A DNA stretch of 64,000 nt from Nemopilema nomurai. Lineage: Eukaryota; Cnidaria; Scyphozoa; Rhizostomeae; Rhizostomatidae. How positions within the stretch are numbered: position 1 is the first letter of the stretch; each line of letters starts with the position of its first letter. The stretch is from NCBI GenBank assembly GCA_003864495.1, contig ML133380.1, positions 1,108,789-1,172,788 on the forward strand. The letters run 5' to 3'. Positions 37,673 through 48,700 of this stretch are shown piece after piece. The notes beneath the pieces are model-generated. The model worked only from the letters and a program-made list of their open reading frames with translations. It did not search any database and was not told the origin of the DNA. Position numbers and translations under genes: made by a program.

Positions 37673-38327
37673 AAATTATTCTTAGATAACGCGGTACCTT
37701 TAATGTGTTTATGAATCATAATTAGAAACACAAAAAATTATTGAAGGATTTATAATAAAAAAAGTTAAGTGAACAGGTGCTTTGTGGTACAAAACTTCAC
37801 AATTGCTAGAAAAAGCGGACTTAACACCTAACTTTAGAAGAGCCCAAGGGAAAAGACGAACTCTTTCTGTCTACTAAGAATGGGATTTTCCATTGAAATA
37901 TAGACAGACTCCAAAACACCTAGGTGAAAGGACGACCTAGCTTGCCCAATTATACCAAAATTGTCGTCACTGTATGTTTTGGCGCAATCTGGATTCTCTA
38001 AAAGATGTTGTCCTATAGCCGAATCGCAATTAATTTGGGCATTGCGTCTTTTACAATTTCGACGCGGCTGCTCTCTTTCTGCAGACGTTTTGGTCCTTAT
38101 GCTCGTGGGAACATGCTGCTTATTATATCCTCCAATCTTTGAGTAGTGCGTCCGCATCTGGCTATTTATTCGGTCAGTTTTTGGTTGTCTTCCGACGTTT
38201 GCATACTCTAAGGAGTGTCGGATGAAAAAAGTACTTTTATGTATGCGAAAAATAGTTCCGCTTTTTCTAGCAATTGTGAAAAAAAGTTACTGAAGATTTA
38301 TAATTTTTGATTATAAATTATTCTTAC
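37673..38327 (-). mobile_element. Truncated retroelement insertion with 12-bp flanking repeats
   Basis: The direct repeat AAATTATTCTTA occurs exactly at 37673-37684 and 38316-38327, and looks like a target-site duplication around about 631 bp. The insert contains an open minus-strand C-terminal fragment of a retroelement protein (37834-38157). It also has a perfect 22-bp inverted repeat at 37798-37819 and 38257-38278 (CACAATTGCTAGAAAAAGCG...). A related, diverged string occurs near 14762-14806. These traits fit a 5'-truncated non-LTR or Penelope-like copy. Confidence 0.65.
37834..38157 (-). pseudogene. Retroelement protein C-terminal remnant (GIY-YIG/RT-type tail)
   Basis: 107 open codons on the minus strand. 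The segment with SAIGQHLLENPDCAK, then ARSSFHLGVLESVYI, then NPILSRQKEFVFSLGLF resembles the end of retroelement polyproteins that carry a C-terminal GIY-YIG-like endonuclease (Penelope-like type). No reverse transcriptase core is present, so it is a fragment and not a working gene. Assignment to Penelope-like versus other non-LTR elements is from pattern memory only. It lies within the insertion bounded by the 12-bp direct repeat, roughly 550 bp upstream of the neighbouring gene's start. Confidence 0.55.
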
Positions 38328-39254
38328 TGAGGAGGCTGCGGCAGGGCAGCAAAAATTCTAAGAAAATTTTTTTGGATCGTGTAGGTTATTGTTTTTGCAA
38401 AAATAAGTCGTAATTTTTCAAATAGAGAATTAGCATATAGATGTTTGGGAATAGGGGAAAATTTTTTAATGCAATTTCGATAGTGTAGTTTAATACTTCG
38501 ACCAAATAGGTCAGACAATGATTTTTATGAACAAGAAAGTCATTCACAAACCAAATTTTTACATCGTTCATTTTCTCATTACATTTGATATACACAAAAT
38601 TTTATAACCTCTAGCAAAAATATTCGTTAATACAAATGTGAAATTTGGATTTTGTGGTATGATACAAGGATGAAAATTAATACACTGCATTGATAAGTTG
38701 AAATCTTTTCTTAACTTTTTGTTCTTCGACTGAAGATCTCATTCATCGTTAGACCCTTCTATTTTGCGTTTCTAATTATCAAAGTGCATTTGAAAAGGTA
38801 TGTTTAATCGTAGCTTTTCTTGTTGATAAATTCCTCAAACGTTCAAAAGAAGTGTTGTGAAGATATATTGATGATGTATCAAATAAAGTCCTTGTGAAAG
38901 CGTTCCCTTCCAGTTCGTTGACACCGGTTTTAAAATGTGATACTTTTGGAAAATACTAATATTGAGCAATGTGTATCAATATTTGTCAAAAAAGCAAGCA
39001 CAGATGCGTTTCTGTGTAACTATTTGGCTCTGCCCAATCTTTTAAATTCCATCGATTGCAAACACAAATCTTTTGTTTTTCTTCTTCTCAATTTCAGTAT
39101 TCCTTCTAGTCATATGAAATTCAAAGCGTCTTATTTCAATATTCTCGATTTACAGGTAATCGCGTCACTCTTAAAATTGTATTCTAAGCTTGGATGATGT
39201 TGGTAGCAACAGTTTGCTCTAGTTAATGTCTCTTGCTACACTGCCATCTTATTT
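38328..39254. other. Intergenic, 3' of the DPYxxxG gene
   Basis: AT-rich sequence expected to contain the 3' UTR of the gene ending at 39255. ORFs here are 60-86 codons in AT-rich DNA without motifs. Nothing else was recognised. Confidence 0.45.
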
Positions 39255-42200
39255 TCAATCTTTTACGTTAACTGCACTTCCAACATCAGCATACGGGTCC
39301 TTTATTCTGTGTTCTTTCGTCTTTTCTTGTGAAAAATATTTGCTGTTGTTGTTCTTGTTGTTGTTTGCAGATGTCACTCCGGTTGCTGAATTACCAGCGA
39401 CCTCCTGCGGGGCTGTCTTCGATAAAGCAGCATTCAAGGCACTTTTGGTTACAGTGGACACATCGAATTCCTCTTCCGTGCTCGAATCAAAGTCCTTCTT
39501 TGAGCCAGGCACACTTTGCGTTGTCTTTTTGCTAAGCGAGCCTACATCGGAGTAAGGATCCTTAACGGCTATGGTCGCATTGCTTTTACTTATTTTTCCA
39601 AGCTGACCATCTTCTGTCTTCTGCCCTTTTGAAATCTCTCTTGCCTTCTCCAGTAATGTATTCAATTTATCAGTAAGCTCGGCTACATCGACTTTAGGCT
39701 TTTCGGATTCTGTCGTCGTCTTTTTACTCGTGCTGCCCTTCTCATCATCAACCAGTGAGGAGGAGCCTACGTCAGCATAGGGGTCCCTATGTTTACTCAG
39801 CATTCTTCGCTCTGTCACGGGTGCACCGGAAAGCAAGGGACTCAACTTGTTCCCTTCTTTCTCCCTATTTGATTTACTCTTCTTTTCTGGGAAGTCAACT
39901 GAAACCCCCATTTCTGAATAGGGGTTCTTTGCCCCACCAGCCAACCCTTGTCTTGCATTGGAAGGAACCACTGTACCGTTGCTGTGTTGTAATAAAATCG
40001 ATCTTGAGGATATCTGAGTTGACTTTGATTCGTGCGCTCGTTTATCCGGTGTCAGAACTGGTGTCCCCATGTCAAGATATGGGTCTTTCTTGGCCACAGC
40101 AGCCGATGCGCCCCCCCTGGACTGTGAAAGCTTCTTGGTGGGGTTTTGTATGGGCAGACCAAGTAGTGTTGCTTTTTTGGATGGCTTGAAGCCGGGGTCT
40201 TCTGTTTCTGCTACAGGGATTCCTGGAATGAACGTATGACATTATCTACTGCTTGCCAAGGCAAATGTTCAAGTGTCGATAAGAAGGAAGGACTTAGATC
40301 GCGACCGTACACAGCTGAGCAAGGCTGAGCACGTTTCAGTAACTGGTCAAACCAACTGAAAATTTCTCTGAGCAGGCATGTCGAGTGCTAAGTGAAAGGT
40401 TAAGTTCGTTTGACCAGGGCTTTAGAGAAGCAGATTGTACACAGGATTAACAAATGAAAATCCTTTTTTGAATGGTCCGAGTAATGTCGATGGCTTCGAG
40501 TTGGAACAAGATTTTGACTTCATCAATCTTGAATGTGATTGATATCAACAAAAAATCCAATTTATTCAATTCATGACCTACTAACAGAGTTTGTTAAAAA
40601 GATAATTATTTCGCTCTATTTTAGATGGGTAGTAAGATATTCAAGATAGATATTCCAGACAAATGTTTATAGCAATATTTCAATTTTTCTCATTATTACT
40701 GTAATTAGCTTTTGAACTCAAGCAGCCTAAGATCTTAAGCTAGTTGTTTATCAGAAACCAGGCTATGAAACAGGAATCACACACTTGGGTCTACTAGGTT
40801 TTTAATCCCACACTATGTTTTTAAAAAATTGTATGAAGAAGAAAGTTATCGTTGTCGATGTACTTGTTATTGTTAGCGACAGTTACTGTTGATACAGGTT
40901 TATAAAACTAACTTTTGGGTAAGTTCTGAATAATTCGATGGAGACGAAAAGAATTTATAAACAAGGAAAAAGGAAAGACACTTTCCTTCAAACAAAAAGA
41001 AAAGCCTTTAGTGCTTGCAAATCGACAGGGCCTGTCGCTTCAGGTTAAGCTATAAACAATTAGTTGACGGAATCAAAATGGCGGCCAGATTGAGTTTCAG
41101 TTCAGTTTTACCTAGATGAACGCTCATCTTATTTCATTTCGAGATTATACCCACTTGCAATTTAAAAGTTAGAGAATCCTCTTGTCAATAAAAGTTTCAT
41201 TCAAACTTTAACTATCAATAGCCCTCCTGCTATACGATGTACGCAGATATGCACTTCAACTCACCCATAGAGGCGTATGGGTCGATGTTGTTGTTGCTCC
41301 TCTCTGTACCAGCGATGTTCCCTGTTGCTGTTTCACTCAGAAGTTCGTGTTCGCTGTCAGACTCGGCGTGTGTGCTTGCGATAAACTCCTTCGCAGCGTC
41401 TTTGGAGTCGCTGTCTGGCGCTTTGGGACTGTGGAGTGCTTCATCTGTCAAACCTACGGAAGTGACATAGTTGTCAATTTCTGCTACATACTGCCCCTTG
41501 AGACGGTTCTCAAACTACGCTGATTCGATTAAAGTCAGGTCGAATTCCGTAAACTTCCGCAAAGCAAACTTCATAATTGCACCCGTATAAAGTCATAACT
41601 AATGAATGAAAAGTTGAGAAGTGAAATAAATCATTCCCGCTGTTACTCTCCCTTTCGTCTCAGAGATCTATTACTCTACATGCTTTAGGAGCGAAATTCA
41701 TTTGGAGGGGGCAGGGGGCTGCCTATTGAATTTCTACTCATTCAGTACCTCATTATTAAGGCAAAACACTGCAGTTTAACAGCTTTGGGGGGTTGCAACG
41801 GGCTTGCTATATCACAGTCGTTATAACATTCTTGACATTGAGAACATACCAATTTCTGTGTAAGGGTCTTTGGCTCCGTTGACCTCAGCTTTAACCTCGG
41901 TTTGACCTGCGACATTCTCAGTGGTTGCTGCAGTCTCGTCTGGCGTATTCAGCCCAGCCGCCATGGTGTTTTCTTTGATCACTGGAAATGGCCTATTGTT
42001 AACTGATTTCTTTCCACCAACCACTTTCTTCTGGTGGCGTAGCTTTCTGTTCACATTATGCCTTGCTCTTCCTTTAGCGTGCAATTTGCCCTTCTGCACC
42101 CACTTGTGGAACCCCCCCTTCTTTCGTCCCCGTCTGCTGATCGCCTGCCTCCTTGCATGCGGCACCATATTTCGCTTGATATCGGCGTATGCGTCCTTGG

Positions 42201-45200
42201 CGGTGTCATCCGCTGAATCCTGATATATTGTTTTCGGTACAGACACACTCACGCCCGGGCTAGTGCGGGCGACTATTTCCGGCGTCGCATCTTCTTCCGA
42301 GGACGGTCGTAGATCAATCTGGATCGGACGACGCAACTTTGCGAGCGGACCGCGAGGGTTCAGCGTTATCCTAACCGGGACCTTCGGTAGCTTTCCGGCA
42401 AGCTGCACAATCGCCTCTGGATTCTCAACTCCGGACGCTTCTGTCAATGCCTTGAATAGAGTATCTCTTAACAAAGCGTGCTCCTCTTCGTCCGCTTCCG
42501 GAGTCGGGCGTTTGCTTTTTACGAACCGGGACTTCTTTGATGACCGCTTTAGCCCCTTATGAACATGATTTGATGCCCGCTCTTCTCCCTTGTAGAATTT
42601 CTCGTAGGGCTTCATGGCCAAGGCATCAAGGCTGCCGAAATACTCATGTGCCGTCTTGATCATCTGCTTCTCGTGCCTGCATGTGTCATCAACACAGTCA
42701 TCATAAGACGGGTCATCATCAGAGCTGTCACTCACTTGGTAGTAGGCCTTCTCGTCTCCGAAGTCCCGCTTCTTCAGCTGGTTAATCAGCTTGAGCAGTT
42801 CCGGGACTGCCAATTTCGATCGCTTGCTTACCTTCGACCCATCTTCAGTATCACCGTCATCTTCTTCATCCCCAACTGAAATCTTATCCAAGTACCCCTC
42901 GATTTTAGGCAGGTACCTGTTATACGAGTCTAAGCTTCTGGTTATCCCCGGGTAATGATGCTCCAGTTCCACTTGCTGTTTGTGCAATCCATTGATCTTG
43001 CCTCTTAAACTAGTCACTGATTCGAGCTTACCCGAGCTTCGTAGCCCCAGCTCGCCCATCAGGTCCTTAATTGCCATCTTGTACAAAGACACCATCATGT
43101 CCTTGTCGAATAGCGATAGTAGTTGCCTTTTAAGCTGTTCATCGTTGCTTGCCTTGTCGCCTTCTTCCGTCAAAGCTTTCTCAAACACCTTTGCGTCTGT
43201 ATAACCCTGGCTGAAGCTCTCTGGTTTTGTTGCACTGCTATGGGTGTTCTTCCCATCGGCAGACGCAGCTGTATGCTTCTTCTCCCCTGCGGATCCCTCC
43301 GACGTCGAATTCTGCTCCGCTCGTTCCGAGGCAAATGACTCGATGTTTTCTGGCATCTTCAGCTCAAACTCTGTGTTCCCGAAATTGCTTGTGAATGCAG
43401 CTTCTTCACTTGGTTCTGTCTCGCTATTCTTCTCTCCCTTCTTATCTTCATCTGAAGCCTTCTTCTTATCCTCTTCATTATCCTTCTTATTGTCGTTCTT
43501 CTTTTCTTCCTCAGCACTCTTTTCTTTACTTTCTTTCTCTTTCTTGTCGTCCTTTTTATCATCCTTATCTTCTTTCTTACTATCCTTATCTTCTTTCTTA
43601 CTATCCTTATCTTCCTTTTTATCATCCTTATCTTCTTTCTTACCATCCTTATCTTCCTTCTTACCATCCTTATCTTCTTTCTTGTCTTCCTTCTTTTGAT
43701 CTTCTTTCTTGTCTTCCTTCTTTTGATCTTCTTTCTTGTCTTCCTTCTTTTGATCTTCCTTCTTATCTTTCCCTGCATCTACGATCTTCTTGTTTTCCTC
43801 CTCCGCAGCGCCCTTATCCTCATCTGGCTTCAGAGCATTCATAGTTATTGGATCTGGGTCTTTCTTCTTGTCATCAGTCACAAAAATGTCCTGTTCCTTT
43901 GATTTTGACTTCGAGCCCTTCTCTGGCGACTTTTTATCCGCACATTTCAGGAACGCGTGCTGTCCCCTGGGTAAACTAACTACAACCCCCCTTTTGTACG
44001 CCTCTTCTGGCACCAAAAGGCTTGGTATTTGTACCTTCTTCTCTATGATTCCGATTTGCCTTGAAATATCGTCTCGTTTGGACCCATTTGATGCACCTTT
44101 TCCCTTGGCTCCCTTGCCTATAACTGAGAATTTAAAGTTTGGATACTCGAGCACTGTTCGTGCCGCTGCCTTCATCACATTGACCGGGCCAATAGCATCG
44201 ACCGTCTTGTCTTTGTTGGCGTTGAACTTCATTTTGATGGCAAGCTGTCCCTTCAGTTTGATTGCCACCGGAATTGTGACCGTGCACGGGGGTGGGGGCG
44301 GCGGTGGAGGTGGTGGGGGAGGTGGGGGCTGCACAATGGGGATTGGAATGTAGACTGGCTCTGGTGGGGGTGGGGGGTGCTCGTGGATAATGTGAACGGG
44401 CTCAGGGTGATGATGGTGGTGGTGGAACTCAGTTTCTTCGTGGTGGTACTCTGGTTCATGGTGGTACTCTGGTTCGTGATGGTACTCTGGCATTGGAACA
44501 TGATAGTCAGGCTCCTGGTGGTGCACATCAGGTGGGCCATGTGGCATATGAATCGCGTCAAACGGGTTGTCTAGCTTCACGTGGTATTGGTGACTGTTCA
44601 CTATGTTTTCCAGCTGATTGATAAAGGGCTCGGTTGAGTCTGGGGACATCGAGTTGGGGTTTTCATTGCCGCCAAGGCCCGGCATCGTATCGATCTGTCC
44701 TCCGATGCCTAGGCCGGGTATTTCAACTGTGTCCCTATTTTTGCTCTTTTCATCGATCTCCTTGGCTTGTTTTTGCTCCTTTTTGTCAAGATCTACAATC
44801 AATCAGCCATACAATCAATCAATCGATAAATCAGTCAATCGATAAATAAATTAATCAATAGATCACTTAATCAGTAAGATCAACAAATAACAAAGCTATC
44901 GTTTGCACTTCTTCGTAGTGCCATACTATGCATCGTGGTTCCAGGAATAGGTGATCAAAAGTTGAAGTGGACACAGCCAGCATAGAAATTCTAGAAACAG
45001 TATTGCGGACTGAGCAGTGCCAAATGTTGATTGGTAAGTGATTATCGTCGTTTAAAAAATCAGTCATACAATCAATCACCCAATCAATTAATCAATTAAT
45101 CAATCAATAAAATAAAATTCAAGTTTTTCAAGTTTTTGTTTCTAAACATGTGTGAACCGGCGGCCTTTTGTCGGCAGTCACATAGTCAATCAATCAATCT

Positions 45201-45748
45201 TGAAATACTATTTTGAATAAGATTGTAACAATTACACCTGGCAAAACCTGTAACAATTCGCTGGTATGTCTGCATAGCTTTATCTTTTGGTGGTTGTACA
45301 GAACAGGTAAGCATATCTGGCTTAAAGCTTTGATATCTTGAGACAACCATCCTGATATTGAAGCCTGTGTTTTGGTGCATTTGTATTTCAGATACAGTCC
45401 TTCTAGAACCATACACCTTTCTTAAGCTGATTCTGGGGTTACAGTCTGTTTAATTGTTGTTTTGGGGGTATTCTCGCCCGGTTTGCTGTTTTCCCTTACC
45501 AGCCGTAAAAATCACAGAACCATAGAATGATTTCTGGCATGAAATTTTATTAATTTTGTTACCAATGACTACTCTTGCGGCCAGGGTCAGGATTTGGTCT
45601 GATCCAGTCAAGAGCGCCGCTAAGCTTTACTTTCGCCAACTCATACAAGATTTTAAAACCCTTTTGTCAGTCAAGCTGACTTACCTGCATTGCATTCTGC
45701 TATTAATGTTAGAGCCACAAGGATACAAACTGAAAGCAGATGTTTAAT
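39255..45748 (-). CDS. Large secreted-type low-complexity protein with DPYxxxG motifs
   Basis: I recognise no family. Exons: 45685-45748, 41850-44792, 41265-41453, 39255-40222; about 1387 residues plus an unlocated start exon. All junctions are GT-AG, all introns phase 1. The first exon is hydrophobic (KHLLSVCILVALTLIAECNA), like a signal peptide cleaved after CNA. The 981-codon exon then shows IPGLGIGG/MPGLGG; a His-rich stretch (HHEPEYHHEPEY..., six-His run); a Pro run; a non-repetitive block from CTVTIPVAIKLKGQ; Lys/Glu/Asp repeats; a helical region with DDCVDDTC; basic patches with dibasic KR sites. DPYxxxG (YTEI, YASM, YLDM, YADV, YSDV; once NPYSEM) occurs seven times. A secreted, possibly metal- or matrix-binding role is inference. 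If residues upstream prove extracellular, the hydrophobic exon could instead be a membrane anchor. Confidence 0.7.
43541..43790 (-). repeat. In-frame Lys/Glu/Asp coding repeat
   Basis: Within the 981-codon exon, short repeats encode KKEDKKEDQ, then KEDKDGKKEDKDDK-type units (roughly 6-10 codons). The repeats make other frames on both strands open, producing 139-151-codon shadow ORFs. Copy number may vary between alleles. Confidence 0.9.
44800..45205 (+). repeat. Interspersed (AATC)n tracts in an intron
   Basis: CAATCAATCAATC and variants (GATAAATC, AATTAATC) at 44800-44870, again at about 45063-45110, and briefly near 45184-45200. All lie in the intron (44793-45684) between the hydrophobic exon and the large exon. 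The first tract abuts the acceptor site at 44793. Confidence 0.9.
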
Positions 45749-48700
45749 CTGAAATAAAAAAAAGAAGAATTTTGCAACATGGCAGACATTTTCTACATAT
45801 TTTACTCTGCGGTACGAGCCACATCATGCAGTCTATGGAAGTTTAGAATATCGAGCCTAATGTATACTGCACACAGATTCCTATTGAAAATACTTCGGTT
45901 CACAAGCACTGATAAGATTCATATGGCCTCATTGCAAAGGAACGGTTGGATTCTCCTGTAATCGGGATGGGTAAGATGAATTCCCCATTAATACCAACAT
46001 GGCTTAAGTTCGACTATAGATGACGCAAAGTACAATTTTGACACCCTGATTCAGTCATTTAAGCCCCGAAGGTCCTTAACTTTTGCAGATATACCCAAAA
46101 TAGATGTCAATCATTAATTCTTAAGGCTTCTTTTGCAATTCATAAATTTTCAATAAGTATTTTTCAGAGTCATAGAGTTTCTAGTGCAAGCATCAGACAT
46201 TGATTCCTTTCTTTCAGCTGCAACTATCAGTCAAATCAGAAGTATATATAACAGACATAGTGGTTGGACGTAATCTCGAAAGACTTGTTAGCCCTACTGT
46301 AGAAGAACTATTATTGTAAAATCACCAGTTCATGGGGGCTAAGCTTTCTCTGCCCCCCTCCCCTAAGAGATCACTTCTTGGCTAATAGCGCTGCACAAAC
46401 TGTAGTGACAGCTTGAGTGACAAAATTGTTAAATATATTGTAAGTGCCATTTATAGAGATAACTAGATGACCTTGTGTTATTTCCCTCCATGAACGGCAC
46501 CATATGAAGTAGCTGTTGCCTAGCCTTAATGTTTTAATTACTTACATGAAAAACAATCTGTAGTTATCTCACCAGAATGTGGTCGAGACTTAACGATCCA
46601 TAACAATTAGAATTCATAAGAAGGGAAGGCAGTTTGCTTGGAAGGAGAGAGTGCACTCGATGTAGCTCGTTTAGAAAATATGTTCAAATGGACTTGGTGG
46701 TTATGTTGTTGTCGCAACCTTGTGTAGTTCAAGGTGGTTAACCTGTATCGCCTTGCCCGGGGCTATGGTCTCAGTTGACCTGCCAAGGAACTGCAGATAC
46801 CTAAGTCTGAGCATTATACCGATACTCGGTCCTGCTCAGAATCGATGTAAATGTAGAAGTCTCATCTGTAGGCCAACTTCTTGATTTAATTTGCACGCAC
46901 TTTCTACCACGGCACCTCTACGATGCTTGCCCTTTGCAAATTGCATCATCTCATCCATTATGTCTTATCGACTGTTCCTAAGATTTCCTACATATCTTCT
47001 ATATATTCACTAGTTGGTCTTATCTTCCCTCCATGAGACCCTACCATCACAGACAATAATCGGGCAACCTCTAGCGAAACTTCAATTGCCAAATTTCCAT
47101 TATCTCAGCTTATGCAAACTGTTTTTATTTCGTGTCATGTATGATACAATTGCTTTCAATATCACAGTCAGAATGCTTATTAACTCGAAACCTCAAAGGT
47201 ATCAATCCGACATTCGTTTAAATCGCTTATCAGTCTTTGCTATTCCATAACCCACGAGTAATGGATAAGTATATAGCACAGAATGTGTCTTCAATGAATA
47301 TATCAATACTATTCACGTACCTGTTTCCGCCTTCTTAATTCTATAAACATTTTAACTTCCTTTTAATCCGCTGTTTTATTGCTCACATGTTCATGCGACC
47401 CAGTTTTTTAAGATTTTCACCCTATTACCAGCTCTGTTTTGCTTTCAAACCTCTTTTCAAAACGCGAGGCCTTGGAAGCCAAATATCCTTGAAAAAACTA
47501 AGAAAACTTTTGCCACGCTTGGCCGATCATTGTTGAATAGTTGAGCAGCGCTGGTGTCAAACACTGGTTCACAGGAGCTTTATAATGCCATGGATACCCA
47601 GTGACCCGTTGCTCGCTTCACTGCACCCGGTAACCGTCGGTCGAAACAATGTTTGTAAGCTATCTGCAAACAATACTTGTTTAAGAAGACAGAACACAAA
47701 TAAACAACTCGCAGCTTTTAAAAGTATATCGAGAAACGTTTAGCGTCTGAAATGCTGTCTGCAACTTTCTCTATCTGGAGAATTCCATAGAATCCAGTTT
47801 CATTCTACTGTTTACTTTTTAACAGGTATGTATTGACATTGCCGATGGCTATATGGTTTTGTGACCGATCGTAAACAAAGGACTCAATCAGAAATGTATT
47901 GAGCACCCACGTAATTCAGAATGTGCCTTTGGAGTAACACTCTGTTTGCCATTATCTGGTATGCAGTTATGTTTAATTGTACCCCATTTGGATGAAGTGG
48001 GATGCTTTGCAAGGACCTGCAGTACATCGCAAAGCCACCGTGTTGTGTCATATCTGCTGTATCACCTTGCATCGTTGGCTGCAAAGTGCTATAGTGTGCC
48101 GTAGTGTATTGCAAATAGTTTGGTGTAGTATGTTGCAGTGTATTGCAATACCCTAGGTGTAAGGTGCTTTGATAAGGACGTCTATCCGTCAGATCGAAGC
48201 TCGTTTTCCTTCTGTCTGAAAAAACATGAGCAGAGACATTCTAACTTAACCGTGTAAAAGGGTTCGAAAGATCTTTCCTGCCGCAACGCGCTCTAAAGCA
48301 AGTTGCTCAAGACGAGAAGACGTTGCTTTCAATGCTTCTCACGTGGTCATGTGTTTGATAGCAAAAAGATATCAGAAAGAGTTTCTTGTCCCAAGCCAAG
48401 GAATATCGCGAGAGTTAGAGTTAGAGACAGAAACTCTGCTTGAGAATTAGATACAACATTTATCAAATGGTTTGTCAAATAATCTGTCACATAGTCTGTC
48501 AAATAGCTATGTACACTAACATATATAATCGTGACAGATAGTCAGGTAGAGAAGGCTAGAATTTTTAAGGTTTCCTTTGTACCAAACATAAAAAGATACA
48601 TGAATCATTTAATGAGACACCAAAAATTGTCATATGATTTACTGTCATATGGTCTACTGTCATATGATCTACTGTCATGCGATAGAAGACTTGACAAAGC

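Noticed and set aside
43244..44353. Plus-strand ORFs of 149-187 codons and minus-strand shadow ORFs in the Lys/Glu/Asp region
   Set aside because: Short in-frame repeats keep several frames open. Only the 981-codon minus frame has matching splice junctions on both sides.
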